Shown here piece by piece: positions 13,709-25,110 of a DNA stretch of 64,000 bases. The notes beneath the pieces are model-generated. The model ran no database searches. It was not told the origin of the DNA and worked only from the letters and a program-made list of their open reading frames with translations. Source of the DNA: Tyto alba. Its lineage: Eukaryota > Chordata > Aves > Strigiformes > Tytonidae. The DNA is taken from positions 13,018,752-13,082,751 of the forward strand of contig NW_024881301.1 of assembly GCF_018691265.1 (NCBI RefSeq), written 5' to 3'. A program made the translations under genes and the position numbers. Each line of letters starts with the position of its first letter. Position 1 is the first letter of the stretch.

Positions 13709-13893
13709 TGTGGTGGTTTGACCCTGGCTGGATGCCAGGTGCCCACCAAAGCCGCTCTGTCACTCCCCTCCTCAGTTGGACAGAAGAGAGACAATATAAC
13801 AAAAGGTTCATGGGTTGAGATAAAGACAGGGAGAGATCACTCACCAGTTACTGTCACAGGCAAAACAGGCTCAACTCTGGAAAATCAATTTAA

Positions 13894-13899
13894 TTTATT
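13894..13899 (-). terminator. LTR polyadenylation signal AATAAA
   Basis: On the minus strand this reads AATAAA inside the context GGTAATAAATTAAATTG. It lies downstream of the minus-strand TATA-like box, as expected for the R/U5 boundary region of an LTR. Confidence 0.7.
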
Positions 13900-14117
13900 A
13901 CCAATCAAAATCAGAGTAGGGCAATGAGAAATAAACTGAAAACTTAAAAACACCTTTCCCCACCCCTTCCTTCTTCCGGGCTCAACTTCACTCCTGATTT
14001 TCTCTACCTCCTGCCCCTGAGCAGTGCAGGAGGATGGGGAATAGAAGTTGTGGTCGGTTCATCACACATTGTCTCTGTCACTCCTTCCTCCTCAGGGGGA
14101 GGGCTCCTCACTCTCTT

Positions 14118-14460
14118 CCCCTGCTCCAGCATGGGGTCCCTCCCATGAGGTGTAGTGCTCCATGAACTTCTCCGATGTGAGTCCTTCTCATGAGCTATAG
14201 TTCTTGATGAACTGCTCCAGCGTGGATCCCTTCCACGGGGTGCAGTCCTTCAGGAACAGACTGCTCCAGTGTGGGTCCCCCATGGGGTCACAAGTCCTGC
14301 CAGCAAACCTGCTCCAGCGTGGGCTCCTCTCCCCACAGGTCCTGCCAAGAGCCTGCTCCAGCATGATTTTTCCACTGGTCACAGCCTCCTTCAGGCATCC
14401 ACCTGCTCTGGTGTGCGGTCCTCAATGGGTTGCAGGTGGAGATCTGCTCCACCAATAACC
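14118..14460 (-). repeat. array of about eight degenerate 46-bp modules inside the LTR
   Basis: The plus strand shows CTGCTCCAG-type heads at 14121, 14167 (variant), 14212, 14261, 14309, 14353, 14403 (variant) and 14444. Spacings are 46, 45, 49, 48, 44, 50 and 41 bases. Each module also carries a TGGG or TGAG step and a CAC/CAT-GGG-type centre. The array lies in the transcribed part of the LTR, between promoter and poly-A signal. Confidence 0.8.
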
Positions 14461-14677
14461 TTCATGGGCTTCTGGGTCACAGCCAGACTCACTGTGGTCT
14501 TCAACACAGGCTTCAGGGGAATATCTACTCAGCCACCTGGAGCACCTCCTCTCTGTCATTCTTCACTGGCCTGCAGTTTCTTCTTCACTGTCTGCACAGT
14601 TGTTCTCTCACATATTGTCACTCTTCTCCTGGTTGTAACTATGCCATTTCCCTGCTCCCCACCCCACCCCTCCCTTC

Positions 14678-14692
14678 CTAAATATGTTATCC
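14678..14692 (-). promoter_or_regulatory. LTR TATA-like box
   Basis: On the minus strand this reads GATAACATATTTAGG, matching the GATAATATATTTAAG of the other LTR at 1766-1780. A CCAAT box lies upstream on the same strand (14762-14766). Confidence 0.65.
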
Positions 14693-14862
14693 CAGAGGTG
14701 CTACCACCATCACTGATGGGCTCAGCCTTGGCCAGTGGTGAGTCCGTCTTGGCCAGCTGGCATTGGCTCTACTGGACATCTGGGAAGCTTCTTGAAGATT
14801 CTCACAGAAGCCACCCCTGTAGCCACCCAGCTACCAAAACCTTGCCATGCAATCTGAATACA

Positions 14863-14867
14863 GTTGG
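14863..14867. repeat. 5-bp target-site duplication (right), GTTGG
   Basis: Identical to 13704-13708 and immediately after the terminal CA of the LTR. Confidence 0.92.
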
Positions 14868-17800
14868 CATGCACATGGCAGTTTTTCTTGAGGCCTCACT
14901 AAGTAGCTTTCAAGGGTACTGTGTGAGAGCGGAGTCTATGCTGATATTGTCAAAGGTAGATCTGACCTTTGGGACTGTGGGGTCCATCCCCACCAGGATG
15001 TTATAGCCTCAGTAAAATCCTTCTGAGCCTTGTTTCCCTCCTGTGTCATGCATCTTGGCATCCAGCCTGGCACCATGACCTATAGCCAGGAAGGGACCTG
15101 TGTCTGCTGTCAGTGGGATTCCCACCAGCTGAAGAGCCTTCGAACCACCTCACATTTGTCTGGGCTCTCCCATCCAGGAGTTTTAGGTAGTTGTGGAAGG
15201 GGGTCTGTTTTTTTGTATCTTGAATGGGCTCTAAAGGCAGTGGGTTTTATGTGGATGCAGCTAAAATAAGTCCCCAATGATCAAAACAAGTATTATTGCT
15301 TTTGCCCAATGTGCCAAGTGAGATGAAAGTTGTATGTTGGCATTTAACTAAAAGCTTCTCAGATGGAGTTAATACCTGGTGTGGGATGTCAGATTTGTTT
15401 AGCTTTCTCCAATAAAACAATCCTTTTTCCTTTTAATCTAGAAAAGCCATCCATAATGAGTTGCAGGATTGTGCTATATGTCTTGGGAAAACAAAATGAC
15501 CCTTTAAAGACAGACTTACTGACAAGCGCCGAAAATCTTGGGTTCACTCTATGGAAACAGTCAAACTGATTCTCTGCTCAGAAGTTAATTGGTATAAATG
15601 ATAGAGGAACCAGCCTCTTTCCTTGACTTTATATTTCCAAATATCTCCTGGAGCCAAACTGACACACTGCACAATGGATGTTTAAACACACTTGTCCTTA
15701 TTCCCCCCTTGCTAGAAGCAATGTCTGGAATACAGGTTGTAAATCAGGTCCTACAGTGATTGATCCATGTGCCAGCAAGTGAAGCGTAAAAATAGCAGTA
15801 TAGTTGAAATTACATAAAAAAAAAAAAAAAAAGGTAAAATAGACCATTATTATTTCTGAGTTCAAGGGAAAGAGTAGTTGAATCTTACGTGCTGGCCAAG
15901 TCTGAGTAGCTGTGGCCTGTCTAAAAAGTAGAGACAACTGTTTTGCTCCTTTCTTCACAGCTGTGTTCCCTCTGTAAACAAGGAGCCAGCCTCATTTTCT
16001 GGCCTGTGAACTGAGCACCCAGAGGTCTGATTCCTTTCAGGAACATCTCTTGAACCTCTTTGTGTGCTCTAAATCAACTTCTGCATTTCTTCAGCTGTGA
16101 AATAACATACTGGCAGGGCAAATTGCATCTTTGCTCTTTCTGATGCCTTTGTAAAAGCTGTTGACATGCCAGCCATACATTTGAAGCACTTTTTCCTCCT
16201 TATCTTTTGCTGGGAGGAACATTTCTGTGGATTGCATAGTATTACTAGAAGTAGAAAATTCATAGCTTAACTATTCTGACAGCTTAATTGGGAGTCTGAA
16301 GGTTCTGTCCTGTTAATGTGTAATTAACAGGAATTGTTGCTTAAGCAGGAGACAGCTACAATAGGATAGCAGTATTTTCATTAAAATAAGTAGGTGAAAA
16401 TAAAGATAGAAAGGGAAAACCTGCTGCTTATATTTACCATATTTATATACCATTATTTTGTTACAAAGGAGCACTATGTAGAACTGAAGGAAGAAAGACT
16501 CTTCAGACTCAAAGTGTCTTTAGATATACTTAAAATAATGTGGTATGGATGGGCAAAAGTAGTAATGAAATCATTTGGTAACCCTTATTGTCTGCACCAA
16601 GTGTAGCTGTTTCTTTCCCAGGAGACAGTTTCACCATTTCCTTACTTTTGCTGCATCTTCATGGAAAACCCTAGTAAAGCTCCTCGCCTTTGTAACAAGC
16701 ATGCACACACATATAGGGCCTATTTTGTATATATATAAACTGTAAGTATCAAGGGATTTGTTATCACAGGATTTTGTCATTACTCAGGTGGCTCTGGTGC
16801 TGTTGAGTTCAACTCTAAAAGAATGAATAATGCTTTTGTTTCTGATTATGAAACAGTCCTCATTTAATTAAACACCAGCAAGCTTTCTGATATGCCTCTT
16901 CCTTTATGCCACTTCAGAAACTCAAAAAGATCCTGATTTGAAAGAATCAAATAACAATTCCCACTCCTGTGATTTGGTGATTTCTTAAAATTTCTACTTT
17001 CCTCACATCTGTTTGGTACCTGTTATTCCTTCTCTAACTGCTCTGAGACTGATTTAGCCTTCTGTCCCTCACTTCAAAGACTTTTTTGTGCTGTGTGTTG
17101 TATGTTGTCACAACCAATACTTTATTGCCAGACTTTTTGGTCACTTTTTATTCTTGGAAACATGCATTAGTGTTCGGAAAGACCTAATAATGGTTTCTGT
17201 TGTACCCTCAGTTTCTCAGCAAAAACTTGTCTTGAATGGCTTGAAAATTTCTGCTGAAAGTATGGTGGTTATGTCCAGCTATATATCTCTGAATGTTAAG
17301 ATCATGTAATTTTCAATGTACTGTTCTAGAGGTATTTTCTAATAACTATGCTCTTCTCTGCCAGTGGTTTGGCTCCAGAATAACAGTTTGGATGTGTCCT
17401 CTTTGGCCAGAGCATCTGTGGTAGAAGTGACATTCTCTACCAGGCAGTAAAGGAGCTTTTTCTTGGCTTAATCTATTTTGCTATGCATGCGCTTTAATTA
17501 AGCCAGTCTCCATATTAATTAAAATAATCCTCAGCAAGGCAAAAAATTAAGGCAATTATCAAATACATCAAAATGTTAGTACCCAAGCCTTTGTGCATGC
17601 CTATCAGCATTAGTATAATAAACCCAAACAAAGTTTTGAGTATCATACTACTCAAAGCATGACAAAAATCTACGCTATTCTTACAGGCTTCTTCAGTTGC
17701 TGAAAACATGGGTCTCTTCTGACACATTTAACTTCAAAGAAATTTTAATGTGACGCCGGCACTTAGTTCGATTTAGGAGAAGCTTGCTTCAGTTTATTTG

Positions 17801-19557
17801 AAACTCATTCAGCCTTGGGGCTGAGGTACTTGATCCTATTACAACCATTCAATAAACCATCTTTCAGTGGCTGAGTCTGAAGTGAGGCTGAGTCAAGCTG
17901 AAAAAGTATTAGGCCTGCCTTTGCTCTGGAGTATGCATTTTCATAGTTACACCAGAGTGCCTCTTGAAGGGAAAGAGAGGTAAGACTGTCTAAAGGCACA
18001 GCAGTATGCCTTTGTTGTGGTCCAGGTTAAGAGATAACTGTTTCCTCCATCCCTGCAGCCTGTTCCATTTCTGTCCATCCCCTCACCTTGCAGCCTGTGC
18101 AACTTGTTCTCTCATTGTTCTTAAATGGGTCCTGTAAAATGATGTGGTCTGGAGATGGCTTCCACCCTCAACACACACTTTTGATCCACCTCAGATGATT
18201 AGCAGCTGGAGCCTGCACACTTGTACTAATGCCTTGTTGTGAACCTCTTGGTCATTGTTTCACGCAGCGGTTCGTGTGTTATGTAGCTTAGACCTCAATT
18301 TCAATAGATGTAGTTTTATTAAGGTGCCAAGCCCAGGTAGTAAGGTTACTTTCTTACCATGTCCAAGCAACCAGTATCTTGGTGTCAAGACTTAGTTTAT
18401 CCAGGGATTATTTTGGCAACTGAAGCAATAACCTGAACAGACTCTGAAATGCCATCTAAAACCTCTGTTTATGCTTTTTTTCTTCACTGATACAATATTT
18501 TTCCTTTCCATGATGATACAAGTCCACCTATCACATTTAGTTTTTGTCAAAGGCAAGCAGCTGATGTGAGCTGAGGACTTCTAAAAATCTAAGGCTTCAT
18601 GAGACACCCAAGGACTGGCGAGCAGATTTATGTGTAACAAAAAATGAGACATCTGCAGGCACTAAGGAAAAAAATACAAGTCTGACAGTATTTATCTGAG
18701 TGCTTCAGATTGGTCACTGTACCAAGGACAGTCCAATGGTACTAGAAAGCAAGGAGAAGAGGGACAAGTTGGAGAAATGAAAACAGGCCAGTACTTTCAT
18801 CATGTGGATAAGAGGCTTACTGCTTGCAGGCAGTTCAGAAATGGGGAGGTATACACAAGCATGAGAGTTTTACTTTCTCTGTGCACATTAGCCCAGGTCA
18901 CTCAGAAACGAAAATCTTGACTTGTTCTCATCATATGTTTATCACCACTTGGTGATATGCTAGGAATGCTTTCCTGAACTGTGCCCACATATTCATGGTC
19001 CAAGATTTCATTGGTTTCTTTGCTGATGGAGATACCTATATTTGAAATGCTTGATAGCTCTAGGCGCTATGCTCCTGTTTCTGCTCCCCATGCTGTTGCT
19101 TAGCCTACTGCAGTGAGGAAGAGGTGGAGAAGAGGGAAGTGACAGCAATGGAAGTCGCTCTTCTTTTAAGCCAGCCCTAAAGAGACCCGATTAACTTAAA
19201 GATGTGCTTTATAGGAGCCTCATTTCCCAAGACAAATGACTTATGTAAGACAGTGCAAATACCTTTCTTTGTTTTGCCAAGCTGGGAACTTAAAGATCAG
19301 AAATTACAGGCAGCTTTCAAAGGAATCTCCTGAAGCAAGAAGAAAAAATGACATGTGGGGATCAGCCACTTTGTAAATGAAGATTAGAGCACGGAAGAGT
19401 TTTTAAGGGCCCTCTGTAGAAGACAAGCATTCAACTGTTGAAATAGACAAGTAGTTTCATTGCTGCTTCATTTTATCTGAAGTGTCTTTGTTTCGATACA
19501 CAGTATTTTGCAGGAGAAAGGCTTCTGTCCCTTGTATTGCCACCTCAGATCCTACAG
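14868..19557. other. non-coding unique sequence, no gene seen
   Basis: AT-rich DNA with an A17 tract at 15816-15832 and a short TA run near 16727. Open frames are all under 90 codons and carry no recognisable motif. No RNA gene or named repeat was found. Confidence 0.55.
15816..15832. repeat. poly-A tract (A17)
   Basis: Seventeen A residues. No retroposon body could be recognised on either side. Confidence 0.9.
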
Positions 19558-19662
19558 GGAATTTGCAGGGTTTGGAGACTTCTTGGACTGGTTGAAGCAG
19601 TCTCTGCTGCAAAGCACATGGGGAGCAGGGGCCTGCTGCAGGATTCCCGCATCAGATACAAG
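19558..19662 (+). other. weak exon candidate, 105 nt, open in one frame
   Basis: A pyrimidine-rich stretch and CCTACAG precede this segment, and AAG followed by GTAGGT ends it, so it has a plausible acceptor and donor. The 105 bases are 35 codons, fully open in the frame starting at 19558, and the segment is symmetric (phase 0). The encoded peptide begins GICRVWRLLGLVEAV and has no family that I recognise. It could be a non-coding RNA exon or chance; splice-like pairs occur often by chance in 64 kb. Confidence 0.2.
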
Positions 19663-20872
19663 GTAGGTGAAGGTCAGGGGAGACAAGATCCCATGGGGAC
19701 CTGGATGCTCCAGAGCTATTAGCTGAGATACCAACCTGTCAGAAAAGCTGCTAGGAGGCATCATTCCTCGCAGCAGTCCATTTACTGTTTCCATAGCCTA
19801 ACTATAGATTATTACATCCTGTTTAAAATGATGATTTAAGGCTCCTTGATGCAAATCCTGTAAAGGGGAAATAGCTGCCTTCCACCTCTTTCCTTGCACC
19901 ATGTTACAAGGCTTGTCCCAGGCAGTTGTGCTGGCTGCTGTGCCCCGTGTGGATGGCACTACAGCACTGACAGTTTTCCCAGAAGCTCCAGGACCAGACA
20001 TGAAAGTGGTTCCTAGATGCTGCTGCTTGCTGGACAAAACACAGACACTTTATCTGTAGTTTTGTTTGCTTGTCATCCAGGCCTGCACTGCCCCCTTTCC
20101 CTGGCACACAGTGCAGCAAAGCACAGCAAAATGCATGCTCTTGTTAGGCAGTAAAGACTTTATTACCACAAAGCCCAGTCTGGGGGAGGACAGGCCAAAT
20201 TGGCAGTTGAATTAAACAGATATATCTTTGGCTTTCCTCAGGCTCAGTCAGTGAAGATACTCACTTAAACTCTCACCCAATGACAAGTCTGTGATTTCCA
20301 CCACTTTTCTGTTAGCTTGCTGTGGAGCACTGAGATTGCAGAACCAAGGTAAATTGATGTAGTTCACTCTCTAAGCTGCTGGGACAACAAGAGTTAAGCA
20401 GATGAGCTGGAAGTCTCATGAGATCAGGCTTTTCTAGTAGGAAGATTTCCCATACTTCCTGCTTTTTGATGTGCTGGAAATACTTTATGCTCAGCCTTTC
20501 TTGTGGTATCTTGGCACTACTTCTGTAAATAGTTGAAGGGACATCATCAACATAACAATCATTCTTCTGTCTAAAATGTTTTCATTACTCCAAGTCATGA
20601 CTAAAAGAGAAAGAGATTAAGGTCCCTTTCATTCAGCCACTTAAGCATGAACCAGCTTTCCTAAGTGTCAGTCAGATCATGCCCTAGAAGATTTAGGGTT
20701 TGAATTTAGGACTGTGTTGGCTTTGCTGAAAGTGCTGGTAGAGGAAGGTTTGACAACTTGTACCCATCCCCATCACAGTTTGCTGCCCCTTTGGTTGTAC
20801 TGTTACAACTCTGTAAGTGGCTGCCCAGTCAACCTGATTGCTTGCAGGATTTGTATTAGAAGTATTTGCCTC

Positions 20873-20913
20873 TTTTTTTTTTTTTTTTTTCTTTTTTCTT
20901 TTTTTTGGGGGGG
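20873..20913. repeat. poly-T tract followed by G7
   Basis: A T18 run, then two C-interrupted T runs, then GGGGGGG. Two overlapping hydrophobic open frames (20714-21004 and 20838-21134 plus) come from reading through this tract and are not genes. Confidence 0.9.
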
Positions 20914-23900
20914 CATGGGGCAGTGGGAGAGTGTTATTTTTAATCAGAACAATTTCATCACGTTGGTTTTACAGTGGGACTCCAGCATCTGCTTTTTGGG
21001 CTGAACTGAGGGGACTGGCAAGCCAGGGCAGGATGAAACACACAAGGTGGGAAGCTCAGAGACTTGCAGACAAAAGTGCTCAGTGCTGCTGGCTGATACT
21101 TTGTCCATCTTTGGGCTTTGCATTGAAAGCCTAAAGGCCGGTGCATATACACTCGTCACGGCTCCTCTCAGCTCTCAGGCCTAAAGACTGAAATTAAGTT
21201 TCTGTTCTCTGCTCTGTGATGATCCTTCTGTGTTGCACAGTCCACCTGCATGTATGGCCTGGTATTAGTTGTGTGGTCTTATACGGTAGCATTTCTTATT
21301 TCCTTCATTGTATTTTCAGTAACCACGTAAGTGATGCCAACTACAGGGCTACTAAATAACTATGGAAGTCCTGAGAGTTTCTAACAAGAATATGGGTTTA
21401 GAAACTAACGTAGAAAAAGTTCCAGTCATAAAACTAGTGTTCAGAGCTGAACTGAAACTTAGACAAAGTTCAAGGCTGTTTGGAACCAGTGTGTTAGTTC
21501 GGCATTATCTTCAGTCTAAAACCAGTCTTGGAATTGCATGAGGTTTATAAGCATAAAAACAGGTCTGTGCTAGTGAACGCATACTTCTGATAGAAGCACT
21601 GGTGATATTTCTAGATGCACTGGCACGCTCGTAGGGTGTGTTGATGATGAAAACTTGTGCACAAACAGCTTTTAAATTATGAAATGTATTCTCAGAATGT
21701 GTAAAGTGTGCAAACAACTGTCCACAAATGTTCACATGTCATGTCTTCTTTTCAATTGTACCTTCTATCCCTTTGATTTCCATGGCAGGCTGCACATGCC
21801 CCCTCTTGCTGGGGAGACACAGACCCTCCGTTGTTGTATGCTAGTGGGAATGACAGGATACATTCTTCCAGGGCTGCCTAGTGACCACTGCGGAAGCTAC
21901 ACTACAGGAGTGGATTAGGACCCTTCAGAAGTCAGGAAGTCTCTAATTTATTGTCCTTTTGAATAAACAGCTTCAGCTTTTCATTTATGCACTTACATTA
22001 ATCATGCACATCATGGGCCACTTGGAGAACTGCAGCCACCCCAGGGCTGCCTGTAATGTTGCCCGCTTCACTTGGAGTTCTGCTCGTTCAAGTTTCCTTT
22101 CCCACTGTTTCTATGAAGCCTACAGAAGGTGAACCAAATAAGATATTTACTTCTTTCACTCTGTAACCAAAGCCTCCACCATGTGGTACACCAGACATGA
22201 GGGAGAGGAGACTGAAGAGGCAATAAACATCGTCTTACTGATGATGCCTCTAGTTCTTCTTCCTACATTTTTACTAAAATATTCTTAATCCCCTGCTTCC
22301 TCATGTCTTATAATACTTTTGAAGAGTTTTAGGAGACTTAGAATCTTCTATCATGTTTGTTCTTCAAGCTGTTAGCAAATTTGTAAGCACCATGATCAAT
22401 ATCAACAAAAATCAGTTGAAAGAGATGATCTCCTCTCTACATCTACAAACATGTACTCCTTCCTCAGTTCTTGTCAGTTTTTGACTTTAAATATACTTGA
22501 TTTATTTTTTTTCTTTATTTAAGAAAAACTTAAAAGAGCATAATTTTTCAAAACACGACACCTTATTGGACAACAGACAGGACTGGAGAAGCCCTATCCT
22601 CATTGAACACAGGGTCATTTTAGTCTATGTAGAGAAATTACATCAGTCTAACACTTCTATGATGTAAATCTGAAGTACTCCCTTTTGAAAGTTGTTTGAA
22701 GCTGAATGCAAACTGAGCTCAGTTTAGCCTCAGCTCTTGTATCCAGTATATTTTTCACTGGCTCAGAGGACAGAAATTTGGAATCAGGCATTGGTTCCTC
22801 TGCATTTGTATTGCATTGTATTCACATTTTTATGTCTGGGATCTATTTCTGCCTTAACTATCATTTTCATCTTCTTAGGTGTAAAACTTCTAACAGGCAG
22901 CTGAGTTTCTTAGTTTATTGAGCTGTAAAATATGTTGGATGATATTTGCCTATTCCTGGTGTCCCAAGATGCCTGGAAGGGCAGAACTCGTCCAAAGCAA
23001 AGCTAATGAAGCAGTAAGGCAAGCAGGACAGGGGACAAACACTGAATTTTAAACAATAAATACATAGCCAAAGGGAAAATGAAGAATTCTTAATGAGCAA
23101 GGAGGTTTTTATGATCAAGAAGGTCTTGCAGGAATCTACGCTCTGACCAATGCTATTTAATATTCCTACTGCAGATCTGGTATATCTGAGAGACCGATGT
23201 CTTCGAAGTGTTTTTATGTGATTAAGTTAAAAGTTTTATGTCTTGCAGTAGAGAAATTAGGCCATTATTATATGATGTCATATATATACTAGAAAACAGT
23301 GATTCTGAAAAAAGTTCTGAGTATGATGTAGTGGCTAAAAGGAACCATTATGATCCTGAGATATGAATCAGGAGTAGGATGTTACTAATATTCACAATAC
23401 CTCCACCAAACTAGCACATTCCACCTCCATCTTTCTTTTTTTTTTTTTTTTTTTTTCAAAAGCATATTGGCAAATTTGTAAATTTTAAATTTTAAAAGGT
23501 TTTCTGAGCCTTTAGTTTTAAGTTCTAAAATGAAAGATTTAAGAAATCCAGATTTTACAGTTTACTTATGAGAAGTTAAGAATTTAAGAAATGGTGTGCT
23601 TCCAGTCTACAAGTATTTGCATATGGAGAATGCATTTAATAACTGTGGGCTTTTTAACTTATGAGACAACAGCACAGCATTTAGGACACAAGTGTGAACA
23701 GTAGGTAGCTGTTTCACTAGCTTTACATTTCTAAATAAAGAAAAAACTTAAGACATGGATTGTCATTCAACCAAAATTTTTTAGCTCCTATAAAGGAATT
23801 ATTCTATGATATGTGGGTTTTTTTTTGTTGATCAATAGATACTTAAATGAAATGACCATAATTATTCTTCTTGGCCTCAGTTGTAAAAGTATGAGTATTC

Positions 23901-25014
23901 CTTAAAAAGTCAGCACTTTTTTCCATCACTGTCCAGAACAATCTGAACTTGTCAAAAGAAGTTAAGCTTTTATTTCAGAGTATTAAGGGTTAACTCTGTA
24001 CACAGAACTTCTCTCTCTCTTATTTCCTTTTATTATACAGCTCTTTATAGAAAGAAGGCTTTCCTCAGAATGTATCTATCCAAATGACTGTGTTATATGA
24101 TGCTGTATTTTTAATCCCACAGCATATGGAAAGCATTCCCTTGTACTGAAGAGATATCATTTTATGAAGTTTAGATTTTGCTTGCCCTGGTAACTCAGAG
24201 TCAAAGGAATATCCCTTCTGGGCTTCCAGTGAGTGACAGAATAAAGCAGACTTCCATGTGCACATATTAAAGATATTCTAGATACATGTATGTTTGCAAT
24301 TAGTAGCTGCAAGTCCTGACCTCTGCATTCCCTGATTGACTAGGATGCATTTCTCCCTACCACAGAGGTCCTGCAGAAGGCCTACGTGCAATTTAAGTTT
24401 CACTTCGATGCAGTTTTGAGTACTTCCATGGGGTGTGGGTGGGCAGCAAGTTTCACTCCCTGGAAACATTTAAATTTCAGTTTGGAAACATTTTTACGAA
24501 CCAATGAATTATTTTCTTTTAAGCTTTTACAGACCAAGGAACATTGTCACATAATTCCATTACTGAATCCAGCACATTTTTGTTAAATTACACCACCTCT
24601 CTTAGGAAGATATTAAATAATGATTTAAAGACTTAGAGGTATGACAAATTTACCAATTCCCTTAATGTCTTATTCCAATACATAATTGCCTCCATTTATT
24701 TCCACTTCAAATTTTAGATTTATCTTCTAGCCATTGAATGTTAATGTACTTTTCTTCTAGCTTGAAGTCTGAAGACTCATCACAACTTGGATATGTGACA
24801 GAGATAAAATAGCTCAAAAAAGGGTGAATAATAATCTATTTATTTCAATGCTAGTCAAATCTTCACACCTTGTACTCACAGTGAGTGTTTGAGCTGAAGA
24901 GAGAAATGCTATTTCTCTGAAGATGATGGCTCTCTTAAACATTGGGTTTACTTGGCTTTCTGTATTGCATACTGTGATTATCCATCAACCATAATGCCTG
25001 AGGCTCTTGCAGTT
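20914..25014. other. non-coding unique sequence, no gene seen
   Basis: AT-rich DNA including a poly-T tract at 23436-23456. All open frames are below 85 codons. Nothing recognisable was found on either strand. Confidence 0.55.
23436..23456. repeat. poly-T tract (T21)
   Basis: Twenty-one T residues, preceded by a short CT-rich lead-in. No element body was recognised beside it. Confidence 0.9.
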
Positions 25015-25110
25015 TAGCAGGGGCAGCCTGGTATGGGACTTTCATCTCGTTGAAACAAATAGTAATATCAATGTTCTCACAACCCTGTGAAATAGGTTAG
25101 AGACTTTGAG
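25015..25110 (+). mobile_element. possible relic of an old amniote LINE (L3/CR1-like 3' region)
   Basis: The segment GGGACTTTCATCTCGTTGA followed 45 bases later by CTCACAACCCTGTGAAATAG resembles, in order, two hallmarks of the ancient L3/CR1-like 3' region seen across amniotes. The rest is too diverged to align by eye. Confidence 0.35.

Larger units (their letters stand above)
13709..14862 (-). mobile_element. solo LTR of an avian endogenous retrovirus
   Basis: This 1154-bp element begins TGTGGTGGTTTGACCCTGGC and ends CTGAATACA as read on the plus strand. Its transcriptional sense is minus: the minus strand carries a CCAAT box and a TATA-like box about 180 bases from its 5' end, and an AATAAA signal (13894-13899) about 190 bases from its 3' end. 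The promoter and poly-A signal are therefore some 780 bases apart, an unusually long R-like region filled with about eight 46-bp modules. No internal retroviral sequence is present, so this is a solo LTR left by recombination between two LTRs. The 245-codon open frame at 14269-15006 on the plus strand is antisense to the LTR and not a gene. The family is recognised from memory of bird genomes; the Repbase name is not certain. Confidence 0.93.

Noticed and set aside
14269..15006. 245-codon open frame on the plus strand
   Set aside because: It lies antisense inside the solo LTR and runs past its end; the LTR boundaries and duplications explain the sequence.
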